Part shown: one piece after another, positions 32,191 through 41,297 of the stretch
How positions within the stretch are numbered: position 1 is the first letter of the stretch
How the letters are laid out: the number at the start of each line of letters is the position of its first letter
NCBI GenBank assembly: GCA_051867815.1
Contig: JBJDZD010000066.1
Span: 1 to 51,349, forward strand
DNA: 51,349 nucleotides
Direction: 5' to 3'
Source: CAG-390 sp051867815
GTDB taxonomy: Bacteria > Bacillota > Clostridia > Oscillospirales > CAG-272
Program-made: the position numbers and the translations under genes
The notes under the pieces: model-generated
Told to the model about the DNA's origin: nothing
Database searches by the model: none
What the model saw: only the letters and a program-made list of their open reading frames with translations

Positions 32191-34857
32191 ATGAGGCAGT
32201 GGAACGAAGTAAGTGTATCCGAAACCGCGCTTGAGTTCGGAACAGACGTAAAGGGCGGTAAAAGAGAAGTAAATCGCAACAGAAAATCACTTAACACGGT
32301 CATTCGCGTTCCGGCTCCGGATACCGCTCGTATTTTCAAAGCTCTCGCTTCGGATGCTTCGCTTTTGATGCTTGCCGTCACATACCTGATTGCTTCCTTT
32401 ACCGGATATCTTTATGAATCCGTTGTCGGTTTGGCTTTTTCCGTAACGGTATTCGCAATGGGCTGTTATATCAAATACAGATCGGCAAAAAGGGTATCGA
32501 ACTCATACCGACTGTTGCTTCCGACGGCGAAAGTGACGGAAAATCAGTCACCGCTAAGGCTCAGCGTTTTTGATGTTGAGGTGGGTGATTTGATTACGTT
32601 TTCAAAGGGTGACTTCATCCCTGCGGACGCAAGGATCGTATCTGCGTCGTCTCTCCGTGTTTCTGTGAAAAGGCTCAATGAGCAGACCGGCAAGGAAGAA
32701 TACGTTGCATACGATAAATGCACCGACATCTGTCTTACGCCTTCGGAGATATACGACGGTTTCTCAAATATGGTTTATGCCGGTTCGGTCGTCACATACG
32801 GAAAGGGAAGTGCAATTGTCACCGCAACAGGCAATGATACGCGGCTTGCCTTGTCCGGTTCTCGTGTATCCGTGGCTGTTGACAACGATAACCCCCGGTT
32901 CCTTGATAAATTCGTTAAAGAAACAAAGAGAGTGGCGTTGTTCATCTCTGCGTCTTTGATTCCCATCTGCATGATCGGGATATACCGCCAGACACGGGGC
33001 GAGGCGCAAATAAATATCCTCTACACATTTCTGACTCTCGTTGCTTTGGCGGCAACATGCATGAGCGACCTTGTGACTGTGCCGGCAGAAGCCTTGGTAA
33101 CAAAAGAGATCTTGCCTTCGTCGCGCATAAGAATCGCCAATCGGAATCGGCAAAGCAAGATAACAAAATTATCCGACACCGAGCGGATCGCAAACGCGGA
33201 TTCGATCGTTATTTTGTCACCGGATGTTTTGATTGACGGAAACATCAAAGTAAGACAGGCATATTTTTCGGGGGTATCATTAAGATTCGACGGTCTGTTT
33301 TCAAGTGCCATGCAAAATTTCATGCGAAATGTTCTGCCGATGTATTCCCGAGCCGTTAACCTTAACGGTACCGAGCGGATCATCAGAGATTTCGTTCTGA
33401 ACGGCGTTGGCCCGAAGAACCCGGATACTACACCGTATAAGCTTCACTTTGTAAGGGATGCTTCGAAAAGAACGAGAATTTGCATATTGAATAAGGACGC
33501 TCAGGGCAGGCCGGTGAGATTCGTTGCACAATCCGAAGATTTTTCTCTGTTAGCTCAATGTGAGGCATACAGAACGGATGATAATGCGACGAACAAGTTG
33601 GATGATGCGTATTTGTCAAAAGCTCAGGAGTGGCTTGAAGATGCCAAGAATCGCGGGCTTGCCGTTTATCTTTATATTTCATCCGAGGATTCAAGTTCTC
33701 CGTCTGTTTTCGAGGGCATGATTGCGGTTGGAAGGGAATTTCCTTATGCCGACAGGCATGATGATATCCTTCAATCGCTTCAAGAAAGCGGCATCAAGCC
33801 GATTCTGATATTTGAAAGCGAAGCTAAGCAGAATATCGAAACGATCATGCGCTATGGCATCGTTCCTTCGGAGGAGGACATTGTTTTCGCCTCGACATAC
33901 GCGGATATCGGCTTGGATTATACCTCGGTACCGCTCAATGCCGCGGCGTACGTCGGCTTTGGCCCGAAGGACACACCGCTTTTGATTAAGCGCTTGCGCG
34001 CAAGCAAAAACGAAGCTATCTACGTTTTGAGGGATACATCGGATAAGAATTCAATCCCCTCGGACGCCATTTACGCCATACACGATACGGCATCGCACGA
34101 TACCGTCAAGATCAGCGCCTCGATGAGTCTTCAGCCGGCAGATGCTTTTGCTCATTGCGGCGGATTGGCGGATGCATTGAATTTGATAAAGCGCTCAGCA
34201 ATGTCGTATCTCAAACTGGGCGTATACAGAAACTATTTGATCTTCTCGTTGTTTATGAGAGTGTTCTGCGTCTGCTTGCCGATGCTTTTCGACAATTCCG
34301 TGGCATCAATGTCGTCTACGATGATACTTTTCTCTGGCTTTTTCTGCGATTATATGGCTCTACTCGCCATCATGTATTCAAACGGCCTGCCGGTCAGACC
34401 GAAAGATACTGTCGACGATGCAAAGCGATTGTTCTCGCCCTCGCTTTATGTTTTATACGCGTGTTCTGCCGCGGTTGCGGCCGGAGCGGCATTTCTCTTG
34501 GCAAGCAAATCGGTGGCTTCGGGACTGCTTACGCCCGAATCGTCACCTTGGTTTATGATGTACGCTCTTATTGCCGCAAACATGTTTTCGCTCGGAGGAC
34601 TGTTGCCGCTTTTGATGAAGAGAGCGCGACGGTTTGCATTTAACGTCGTTTATTTTTCGCAAGTCGTTATTATCATTGTTTTGATGATTGGTCAGAGCTA
34701 TGTTCCGTCCGGCATTTGCGACAGCCTTTCCCACTTCGGTTTTACGACGGTCAACGTTAAAATGCTTCCGTGTGTGGGCATAGTTGCACTGATTGCATTC
34801 CTGTGTTCGTTCATTATTGACCGATTGATTTCCTCAATTACTTCCTTTGGCAAATGA
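32191..34857 (+). CDS. P-type ATPase-like membrane protein lacking all catalytic motifs
   Basis: An 888-residue protein with the layout of a P-type (HAD-IC) ATPase: two helices (about 57-95), an actuator domain (VEVGDLITFSKGDFIPADAR, 129-147), two helices (about 248-300), a P/N-domain region (330-600) and six C-terminal helices (about 690-885). Every active-site motif has changed. TGE(S) reads TGK (166-168), and the DKTGT loop is SPDVLIDGN (343-351) with no such motif. TGD is FES (541-543), and GDGxND is GFGPKD (589-594). It should not form an aspartyl phosphate. A structural, regulatory or scramblase-like role is possible. RBS AAAGGAGG lies 8 nt before ATG 32191. The next gene is YlmC/YmxH-like. 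Confidence 0.8.
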   Translation: MRQWNEVSVSETALEFGTDVKGGKREVNRNRKSLNTVIRVPAPDTARIFKALASDASLLMLAVTYLIASFTGYLYESVVGLAFSVTVFAMGCYIKYRSAKRVSNSYRLLLPTAKVTENQSPLRLSVFDVEVGDLITFSKGDFIPADARIVSASSLRVSVKRLNEQTGKEEYVAYDKCTDICLTPSEIYDGFSNMVYAGSVVTYGKGSAIVTATGNDTRLALSGSRVSVAVDNDNPRFLDKFVKETKRVALFISASLIPICMIGIYRQTRGEAQINILYTFLTLVALAATCMSDLVTVPAEALVTKEILPSSRIRIANRNRQSKITKLSDTERIANADSIVILSPDVLIDGNIKVRQAYFSGVSLRFDGLFSSAMQNFMRNVLPMYSRAVNLNGTERIIRDFVLNGVGPKNPDTTPYKLHFVRDASKRTRICILNKDAQGRPVRFVAQSEDFSLLAQCEAYRTDDNATNKLDDAYLSKAQEWLEDAKNRGLAVYLYISSEDSSSPSVFEGMIAVGREFPYADRHDDILQSLQESGIKPILIFESEAKQNIETIMRYGIVPSEEDIVFASTYADIGLDYTSVPLNAAAYVGFGPKDTPLLIKRLRASKNEAIYVLRDTSDKNSIPSDAIYAIHDTASHDTVKISASMSLQPADAFAHCGGLADALNLIKRSAMSYLKLGVYRNYLIFSLFMRVFCVCLPMLFDNSVASMSSTMILFSGFFCDYMALLAIMYSNGLPVRPKDTVDDAKRLFSPSLYVLYACSAAVAAGAAFLLASKSVASGLLTPESSPWFMMYALIAANMFSLGGLLPLLMKRARRFAFNVVYFSQVVIIIVLMIGQSYVPSGICDSLSHFGFTTVNVKMLPCVGIVALIAFLCSFIIDRLISSITSFGK

Positions 34858-34922
34858 TGTTCTTATATTTCCTCTTGCGACATATATTTTAGCGAACATT
34901 ATGCCATTTGAGGAGTTATAGT

Positions 34923-35213
34923 ATGAGTAGGATTACCTGTTCTCAATTACGCCAAAAGGACGTTATTAATTTGTGTGATGGTTCTCGCCTGGGGTTTATA
35001 TCGGAGATAGAATTTGATACGTGCAGCGGTCAAGTATGCTCGTTCGTCCTGTGCCGAAATGCGGGCCTGCTCGGATTCTCCAAGGATCCTTCACTTGTTT
35101 TACCGTGGGGCAGAATCGAGTGCATCGGCGAGGATACGGTCTTGGTCAAGATACCGGCATCTGAGCTTGAATCCTTCTGCAAACCTAAAAGGGGCCGAAA
35201 TCGACTTGATTGA
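34923..35213 (+). CDS. YlmC/YmxH-family PRC-barrel sporulation protein
   Basis: A 96-residue protein that begins MSRITCSQLRQKDVINLCDG and contains the pattern G-F-I-S-E-I-E-F-D, then LPWGRIECIGEDTVLVKI, as in YlmC/YmxH PRC-barrel proteins found in spore formers. The molecular role is unknown. ATG 34923 is used because GAGGAG lies 7 nt upstream; an in-frame ATG at 34908 overlaps that RBS. The 65-nt gap to the preceding gene shows no clear terminator. Confidence 0.8.
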   Translation: MSRITCSQLRQKDVINLCDGSRLGFISEIEFDTCSGQVCSFVLCRNAGLLGFSKDPSLVLPWGRIECIGEDTVLVKIPASELESFCKPKRGRNRLD

Positions 35214-35256
35214 ATGCCCTAAAATGTAAATACTTTGTAAACTTGCACGAAAATAG

Positions 35257-35285
35257 TTGCCAAAGCTTATAAAGTATGATATAAT
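35257..35285 (+). promoter_or_regulatory. Sigma-A promoter of rpsB-tsf
   Basis: TTGCCA, 17-bp spacer, TATAAT with TGA before the -10. It produces a leader of about 155 nt before rpsB. Confidence 0.8.
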
Positions 35286-35291
35286 TCCAAT

Positions 35292-35437
35292 GTTTGCGCC
35301 GCACTTCACGGTGGGCGGCGGAAAACGTATAACACACGCAGTTCTGCGTTACCTTCCCGGTGCCTTTTTCAATGATTTTCAATGAGAGAAAGGTCGGAGG
35401 GACCGGGAACTGCGGTGGATAAAAACCAAAAAGGAGG
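35292..35437 (+). promoter_or_regulatory. Structured 5' leader of rpsB, candidate S2 autoregulatory RNA
   Basis: The leader can fold with GCAGTT (35339-35344) pairing with AACTGC (35409-35414) and CCCGGT (35357-35362) pairing with ACCGGG (35403-35408). These enclose a CCTTT/AAAGG hairpin. The outer right arm lies about 20 nt before the rpsB RBS. Ribosomal S2 operons often carry a leader that binds S2. The fit to a known family was not tested. No terminator is apparent, so control would act on translation. Confidence 0.45.
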
Positions 35438-35446
35438 ACATTAAAA

Positions 35447-36187
35447 ATGTCAGTAATCACCATGAAACAGCTGCTTGAAGCAGGCGTCCATTTCGGACAT
35501 CAGACCAGAAGATGGAACCCCAAAATGGCGGAGTACATCTACACCGAGCGTAATGGCCTTTACATCATTCACCTTGCAAAGACCGTTGACAAGATCGATG
35601 AAGCTTATGCTTTCGTTAAGGATATTGCCGCTTCCGGCAAGAGCGTTCTTTTCGTAGGTACCAAGAAGCAGGCTGCCGATGCCATCAAGGAAGAGGCGGA
35701 GAGATGCGGAATGTACTATTGTAACGTTCGCTGGCCCGGCGGTATGATGACCAACTTCAAGACCATCAAGAAGTCCATCAACAGACTCAACACTCTCACC
35801 AAGATGAGCGAGGACGGCACCTTTGACATGCTCCCCAAGAAGGAAGCAGCAGCGCTCTCCAAGGAAATGCTCGACCTCGAAAAGAATTACGGCGGTATTA
35901 AGACCATGACCGAGCTTCCTGCCGCAGTATTTATCGTTGACACCAAGAAGGAAGCAAATGCCGTTAAGGAAGCAAAGAAGCTCGGTATCCCCGTAGTTGC
36001 AATCGTTGATACCAACTGCGACCCCGACGATGCCGATTACATCATCCCCGGCAACGACGATGCTATCCGTGCTATCAAGCTCATCTCCTCCGTACTCGCA
36101 GACGCCGTCATCGAGGGTAAGCAGGGCGAACAGGATGCTCCCGAGGCAGAGGCCGAGGCTGAGACTGAGACCGCAGATGCTGAGTAA
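35447..36187 (+). CDS. rpsB: 30S ribosomal protein S2
   Basis: A 246-residue S2 with the hallmark LLEAGVHFGHQTRRWNPKM start, FVGTKKQAADAI, YCNVRWPGGMMTNFKTI and IVDTNCDPDDADYIIPGNDDA. It is a late-assembling small-subunit protein that helps recruit S1 and mRNA. The C-terminal tail is strongly acidic (repeated AEAEAETE). AAGGAGG lies 8 nt before the ATG. It is paired with tsf in the classic two-gene operon. Confidence 0.98.
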   Translation: MSVITMKQLLEAGVHFGHQTRRWNPKMAEYIYTERNGLYIIHLAKTVDKIDEAYAFVKDIAASGKSVLFVGTKKQAADAIKEEAERCGMYYCNVRWPGGMMTNFKTIKKSINRLNTLTKMSEDGTFDMLPKKEAAALSKEMLDLEKNYGGIKTMTELPAAVFIVDTKKEANAVKEAKKLGIPVVAIVDTNCDPDDADYIIPGNDDAIRAIKLISSVLADAVIEGKQGEQDAPEAEAEAETETADAE

Positions 36188-36227
36188 TTTACCGCTTTAA
36201 GAATTTATAATTTTAAGGAGTAATAAA

Positions 36228-37160
36228 ATGGCTACTATTAACGCAAAAGACGTTGCAGCTCTCCGTGCTAAGACCGGTATCGGTATGATGGAGTGCAAGA
36301 AGGCACTCGTTGAGGCTGAGGGCGATATGGATAAGGCAATGAAGGTTCTCCGCGAGCGAGGCCTTGCAGTTGCCGCTAAGAAGGAAGGCAGAATTGCCGC
36401 TGAGGGAGTTGTTGATATTCTCAAGGACGGCAATGTAGCGGCCATGATCGAGGTTAATGCCGAGACCGACTTTGTTGCCAAGAACGACACCTTCAAGGAA
36501 TTCGTTAAGGGTCTGCTTCGCACTATCGTTGCAGTAAAGCCCGCGAACATCGACGCGCTTGTCGCCGCTGATTTCGACGGTTCCGATGTAACCGTTGATG
36601 CGAAACTCAAGGAAATGATCTTCACCATCGGTGAGAAGATCAACATCCGCCGCTTTGTAATTCGCGAGGGTATCTCCAGCACCTACATTCACGGTGCAGG
36701 CGTTGCGGGCGTTATCGTTCGTTTCACCGCCGACGATGCAGTTGCAAACAACCCCGAGTTTGCCGCAGTTGCAAAGAATATCGCACTGCAGATCGCTGCA
36801 GGCTCTCCTCCCACCTATGTTTGCCGTGAGGAAGTTCCCGCAAGCGTAATCGAGGAAGAGAAGAGCATCCAGGTTGCTGCTCTTAAGAATGACCCCAAGA
36901 ACGCAAGCAAGCCCGATGCTATTCTTGAGAAGATCGTTATCGGTAAAATGGGCAAGTTCTACGAGAGCGTTTGCCTGCTCGACCAGTCTTATTTCAAGGA
37001 AGACGATATGAGCGTCGGCAAGTATCTCGAAACCGAGGGCAAGAGACTCGGCGGTGAGATCAAGGTCGTTGACTTCGTTCTTTACGAAAAAGGCGAGGGC
37101 ATCGAGAAAAGAGAAGACAACTTCGCCGAAGAGATTGCAAAACTCACCGGAAACAACTGA
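36228..37160 (+). CDS. tsf: Elongation factor Ts
   Basis: A 310-residue EF-Ts with the N-terminal UBA-like start VAALRAKTGIGMMECKKALVEA and the core motif AETDFVAKND near residue 80. It releases GDP from EF-Tu so it can reload GTP. It follows rpsB by 40 nt, with TAAGGAG 9 nt before the ATG, and a strong terminator closes the operon after it. Confidence 0.98.
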   Translation: MATINAKDVAALRAKTGIGMMECKKALVEAEGDMDKAMKVLRERGLAVAAKKEGRIAAEGVVDILKDGNVAAMIEVNAETDFVAKNDTFKEFVKGLLRTIVAVKPANIDALVAADFDGSDVTVDAKLKEMIFTIGEKINIRRFVIREGISSTYIHGAGVAGVIVRFTADDAVANNPEFAAVAKNIALQIAAGSPPTYVCREEVPASVIEEEKSIQVAALKNDPKNASKPDAILEKIVIGKMGKFYESVCLLDQSYFKEDDMSVGKYLETEGKRLGGEIKVVDFVLYEKGEGIEKREDNFAEEIAKLTGNN

Positions 37161-37168
37161 TTTGTTTT

Positions 37169-37208
37169 TCCCACTTGCATTGAAATATATGCAGGTGGGA
37201 ATTTTTTT
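37169..37208 (+). terminator. Intrinsic terminator after tsf
   Basis: TCCCACTTGCAT/ATGCAGGTGGGA, a 12-bp stem with one G-T pair and an 8-nt loop, followed by T7. It separates rpsB-tsf from the pyrH operon. Confidence 0.93.
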
Positions 37209-37239
37209 GCGATTTTGAATATAAATTTACAAAATACTA

Positions 37240-37268
37240 TTTACAAATTGCATAAAATAAGATAAAAT
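37240..37268 (+). promoter_or_regulatory. Promoter of the pyrH-frr-...-polC operon
   Basis: TTTACA, 17-bp spacer, TAAAAT, 32 nt upstream of the pyrH start. It is less close to consensus than the other promoters here. Confidence 0.6.
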
Positions 37269-37300
37269 AATATATATTGCAAATATGAAGGGAAATTAAA

Positions 37301-38008
37301 ATGTCCGACTACAAGTATAAGCGCGTATTACTCAAGCTTTCCGGTGAGGCTATCTCCGGTGATGGCTCGATTATTGATTTTGATTTTCTTGAAAAGATTG
37401 CCGAGACGCTGGTTTCTCTCGCCAATGACGGTGTTGAGATTGGCGTAATTATCGGCGCAGGCAATATCTGGCGCGGCAGAAGCAGCGGTGATATGGATCG
37501 CTCAACAGCCGACAGTATGGGAATGCTTGGCACGGTTATCAATGCCTTGGCAGCTAAGGATGCGGTTATAAGGGCAGGCGGCAAGGCCATCGTTATGACA
37601 TCCACTTTCATGGAGCCTTATGCAAGAAGGTTTACGGCCGATACAGCAAGAGAGGCACTTGAAGACGGCAATATCGTGTTCTTCGGCGGAGGAACGGGCG
37701 CTCCATATTTTTCAACCGACACCGCCGGAATACTCAGAGCCAACGAAATCAACGCCGACGTGTTTCTTCTCGCAAAAAACATTGACGGTATCTATGACAG
37801 AGACCCCAAAACTGACCCGGACGCCGTATTCTTCGATGAAATCAGCTATTCCGAGATGATCAAGAGAAATCTCAAGGGTATTGACCTCGCTGCTTCGGCG
37901 CTCGGCTCGGAATTCGGCCCAGATGCCTTTGCCTTCCGGCTTTCCGATACGGATGATATCGTGAAGGCAATCCGCGGTGAGTCACGCGGAACCAAGATCG
38001 TAAAATAA
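37301..38008 (+). CDS. pyrH: UMP kinase
   Basis: A 235-residue bacterial hexameric UMP kinase with VLLKLSGEA at the start, GAGNIWRG, DSMGMLGTVINALA and KNIDGIYDRDP. It phosphorylates UMP to UDP with ATP and is normally activated by GTP and inhibited by UTP. AGGG lies about 10 nt before the ATG. It is followed after 30 nt by frr, the conserved order in Firmicutes. Confidence 0.97.
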   Translation: MSDYKYKRVLLKLSGEAISGDGSIIDFDFLEKIAETLVSLANDGVEIGVIIGAGNIWRGRSSGDMDRSTADSMGMLGTVINALAAKDAVIRAGGKAIVMTSTFMEPYARRFTADTAREALEDGNIVFFGGGTGAPYFSTDTAGILRANEINADVFLLAKNIDGIYDRDPKTDPDAVFFDEISYSEMIKRNLKGIDLAASALGSEFGPDAFAFRLSDTDDIVKAIRGESRGTKIVK

Positions 38009-38038
38009 TTATTTAACATAAAAAGGAGGATCTGCAAA

Positions 38039-38593
38039 ATGAAACTCGAATGCAAATCTTACGAAGAAAAAATGAAGAAGTCCATTGACTCTTATGAGTT
38101 TACTCTTGTCAACATAAGAGCAGGCAGAGCAAACCCCATGCTTGTCAATGGCATCAGCTTTGAATACTATGGCTCCATGACCCCCATCAACACAATGGCA
38201 GATGTAAAGGCAGTCGATTCCAAGACCGTAACCATCACGCCCTACGACATGTCCACCCTCAAGGCAATGGAGAAGGCGATTCTTGCCTCCGATATCGGTA
38301 TTACTCCTGCAAACGACGGTCGTGTCATTCGCCTTGTGTTCCCACAGCCCACAGAGGAGCGCCGCAAGGAGCTTGTAAAGCAGGTTCAAAAGGAGGGCGA
38401 GTCTACCAAGGTTGCGATCAGAAACATTCGTCGCGATGCAAACGACAAGTGCAAGAAGATGAAGAAGGACGGCGAGATGACCGAGGATGAGCTGAAGGCA
38501 TCCGATAAGGCAGTACAGGATCTTACCGATAAGTACATCAAGATCGTTGACGAAGTTACCGCTAAGAAGACAAAGGAAATTATGGCTATCTGA
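38039..38593 (+). CDS. frr: Ribosome recycling factor
   Basis: A 184-residue RRF with the signature NIRAGRANPMLV near residue 23, the PYD segment around residue 70 and FPQPTEERRKELVKQV near 100. Together with EF-G it splits post-termination ribosomes. AAGGAGG lies 8 nt before ATG 38039. Confidence 0.98.
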   Translation: MKLECKSYEEKMKKSIDSYEFTLVNIRAGRANPMLVNGISFEYYGSMTPINTMADVKAVDSKTVTITPYDMSTLKAMEKAILASDIGITPANDGRVIRLVFPQPTEERRKELVKQVQKEGESTKVAIRNIRRDANDKCKKMKKDGEMTEDELKASDKAVQDLTDKYIKIVDEVTAKKTKEIMAI

Positions 38594-38595
38594 CG

Positions 38596-39294
38596 ATGTC
38601 GGGCAGTATAAAAGTTGACGAGAGATTAAAGCATATCGCCTTTATAATGGACGGCAACGGACGGTGGGCGGAGCGCAGGGGAATGCCCAGGCGCTTTGGT
38701 CACCGTTATGGTGCAGAAGCTTTCAGACGTGTCGTTCGTTATTGTGGAGATATAGGAATCAAATATGTTACCGTCTATGCCTTTTCCACCGAAAATTGGT
38801 CACGACCTGATAAAGAGGTACAATCCATTATGAAATTGCTTGATACTTATCTTGATGAGTGTGAGCAATCATTCGGCGAATACGACATTCGCATGAAGTT
38901 TATCGGAGATATCTCCAAGCTTGAGCCGGGGCTTCAGACAAAGATCGCACGGCTTGAGGATGCCACGCAGAATAACGGCCTTACGCTTTGCATCGCTCTC
39001 AATTACGGCGGCAAAGACGAGCTTGTTCATGCAGTTAATAAACTGATTTCAGACGGAAAGACTGAAGTCACGGCGGCAGATATCGAGGCTTCACTATATA
39101 CGGCAGGTATCCCCGACCCGGATTTGATAGTAAGAACGGCAGGGGAGCAACGGTTGTCTAATTTCCTGATGTGGCAGTCGGCGTATTCTGAATTCTTTTC
39201 TATCGATACCTTGTGGCCGGATATGTCAGCAAAGGATGTAGATGCCGCTGTTGAAGAGTTTTACAAACGTCAAAGGCGGTACGGAAAGGTATAA
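38596..39294 (+). CDS. uppS: Undecaprenyl diphosphate synthase (cis-prenyltransferase)
   Basis: A 232-residue cis-prenyltransferase with the catalytic IMDGNGRWA, FSTENWSRP, LNYGGKDEL and the C-terminal DLIVRTAGEQRLSNFLMWQSAYSE. It adds isoprene units to farnesyl diphosphate to make the C55 carrier for peptidoglycan. It starts 2 nt after frr and stops 2 nt before cdsA, so it probably depends on coupled translation. Confidence 0.97.
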   Translation: MSGSIKVDERLKHIAFIMDGNGRWAERRGMPRRFGHRYGAEAFRRVVRYCGDIGIKYVTVYAFSTENWSRPDKEVQSIMKLLDTYLDECEQSFGEYDIRMKFIGDISKLEPGLQTKIARLEDATQNNGLTLCIALNYGGKDELVHAVNKLISDGKTEVTAADIEASLYTAGIPDPDLIVRTAGEQRLSNFLMWQSAYSEFFSIDTLWPDMSAKDVDAAVEEFYKRQRRYGKV

Positions 39295-39296
39295 TC

Positions 39297-40118
39297 ATGA
39301 TTGTTAGATTGTTGTCCGCAGCAGTTTTTATGCTGGTGGTTTTGCCTTGCATTTACTTTTCCGCAACGCCGCTGTTTGTAGTCTTTACGGTGTTTCTGTC
39401 AGTCGTTGCGGCTTATGAGATGCTTAAAGCCAATGATTTGCATAGAAACGCGGCTCTGTCAGTACCCATGTACCTTATTGCCCTTGTTCCGGCAATGGCA
39501 AGATATATTGACAAGACGGATTTTTACCGAATAGTATTTCCCTACATATTCGTTTGCTCGTTCTTGGTGATCAGCGTTTATACGTTTATGAAGAGCAAGC
39601 CGGAGCTGGGGAAAGTCATAACCTCTTGGTTCTTCTCAATGTATGCAACGGTGGGATTTACCGCGCTTGTTCTTCTTGCCGACATTAAAGACGGATCGTG
39701 GCACATCATGTTCTTTGCCTTCATTGCTTCATGGGTGACGGATTCATGCGCTTTGATATTCGGAATGCTCCTTGGTAAGCATAAGCTACTGCCGTCCGTT
39801 AGCCCAAAAAAGACAGTCGAGGGTGCCATTGGAGGAGTCGCTTGTTGCGTAATTGCTTTTTACCTGTATGCCAAGCTGCTTGAATCCTTCCTTGACTTTC
39901 AGATGGATTCCTATTTGTTGATTGCGCTTTGCGGCTTGATCTGCGGAATCGTTGCCGTAATAGGTGATTTGATATTTTCAGCAGTCAAGAGAGCCAGTGG
40001 CATCAAGGATTTCGGCAAGCTGATTCCCGGACACGGCGGCGTTCTTGACAGATTTGATTCACTTATTTCAATAGCAATCGTGCTTTTGATGTTCATTTCA
40101 TCAACCAATATTTTCTAA
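39297..40118 (+). CDS. cdsA: Phosphatidate cytidylyltransferase
   Basis: A 273-residue polytopic membrane enzyme with about eight hydrophobic segments. The family signature is split between SPKKTVEGAIGG and the C-terminal SAVKRASGIKDFGKLIPGHGGVLDRFDS. It makes CDP-diacylglycerol from phosphatidic acid and CTP, the branch point for bacterial phospholipids. It sits between uppS and dxr, the usual gene order. Confidence 0.96.
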   Translation: MIVRLLSAAVFMLVVLPCIYFSATPLFVVFTVFLSVVAAYEMLKANDLHRNAALSVPMYLIALVPAMARYIDKTDFYRIVFPYIFVCSFLVISVYTFMKSKPELGKVITSWFFSMYATVGFTALVLLADIKDGSWHIMFFAFIASWVTDSCALIFGMLLGKHKLLPSVSPKKTVEGAIGGVACCVIAFYLYAKLLESFLDFQMDSYLLIALCGLICGIVAVIGDLIFSAVKRASGIKDFGKLIPGHGGVLDRFDSLISIAIVLLMFISSTNIF

Positions 40119-40130
40119 CCAGAGTTTAAT

Positions 40131-41285
40131 ATGAAAAAGTCAATCGTTTTGCTTGGTTCGACAGGCTCTGTCGGACTTCAAGCGGCTGATGTTGCACGGG
40201 CACAGAATTATGATGTCCGTGCACTTTGTGCAAATAATAATTATATTAAAGTTGAGGAGCAGATCAGAGAATTCGGTGCTAAAGCCGCGGCAATGACTAA
40301 TATTGACGCCGCTGCCGAGCTTAAGCTCCGCACGCGCGATCTCCCGGTAAAGATTTATTCCGGACACGACGGAATTTGCGAAATGATAGCCGATACGGAA
40401 TCGGATATCGCCGTGAACTCCATTATCGGCACTCCGGGACTTAAGCCGACCCTGGCAGTTATTGAGTCCGGTAAAGACCTTGCGCTTGCAAACAAAGAAT
40501 CGCTCGTAATGGCAGGGGAGATCGTAATGTCCCGTGCTCGGTCAAAAGGCGTTCGCGTAACTCCCGTTGACAGCGAGCATTGCGCCATTGCACAATGCTT
40601 GCGTTGCGGTAAACCCGAAGAAGTCACTAAACTGATTATAACCGCATCCGGCGGCCCTTTCTTCGGTAAGAAACGCGGAGAATTGTCGTCGTTTACCCGT
40701 GAGCAGGCGCTTGCGCATCCCACTTGGAAAATGGGTGCAAAGATCACCATTGACAGTGCAACTTTAATGAACAAAGGCTTTGAAGTGATTGAAGCATCGC
40801 ATTTGTTTGCCGTCCCGGCAGAGAAAATTGAGGTGCTCGTTCACCGCGAGAGCATAATTCACTCAATGGTAGAATTTGCGGACAACTCCGTTATTGCCCA
40901 GCTTTCCGTACCGGACATGAGAATGGTCGTTCAGTATGCCATTGAGGCGCCCGCCCATTGTAAAGCGGTGATCCCGCGCCTCGATCTTGCCAAGATAGGC
41001 TCTCTGACCTTTGCTGAGCCGGACTTAGATACATTCATTCCGCTTAAACTTGCGCTTGAGTCACTTTCTCTCGGCGGAGCGGCTTCGGCGGTTCTTCATG
41101 CGGCCAACGAAGTAGCGGTTCACCGTTTTCTTGATAATAAGATCGGATTTACCGATATTTTTGACACAGTTGAGTATGTTTGTTCTAATATGAAGAACGC
41201 ATCCCAAAACAAAACTCTTGACTCAATTCTGTCCGCCGTCGACGAGGCGGCCTTAATGGCAGACGAGTTCTTATCTCGCAAATAA
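40131..41285 (+). CDS. dxr: 1-deoxy-D-xylulose 5-phosphate reductoisomerase
   Basis: A 384-residue enzyme with NADPH-binding GSTGSVG at the start, ALANKESLVMAGE, the metal/substrate region VDSEHCAIAQCL and ITASGGPFFGKK. It performs the second step of the MEP isoprenoid route. IspG of the same route is two genes downstream, so isoprenoid supply and its use by UppS are encoded together. Confidence 0.97.
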   Translation: MKKSIVLLGSTGSVGLQAADVARAQNYDVRALCANNNYIKVEEQIREFGAKAAAMTNIDAAAELKLRTRDLPVKIYSGHDGICEMIADTESDIAVNSIIGTPGLKPTLAVIESGKDLALANKESLVMAGEIVMSRARSKGVRVTPVDSEHCAIAQCLRCGKPEEVTKLIITASGGPFFGKKRGELSSFTREQALAHPTWKMGAKITIDSATLMNKGFEVIEASHLFAVPAEKIEVLVHRESIIHSMVEFADNSVIAQLSVPDMRMVVQYAIEAPAHCKAVIPRLDLAKIGSLTFAEPDLDTFIPLKLALESLSLGGAASAVLHAANEVAVHRFLDNKIGFTDIFDTVEYVCSNMKNASQNKTLDSILSAVDEAALMADEFLSRK

Positions 41286-41297
41286 TATAGGTGTCAC

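Noticed and set aside
31976..32194. 72-codon frame inside the intergenic repeat
   Set aside because: It consists of low-complexity repeat sequence with hairpins and has no RBS; treated as part of the MITE-like element.
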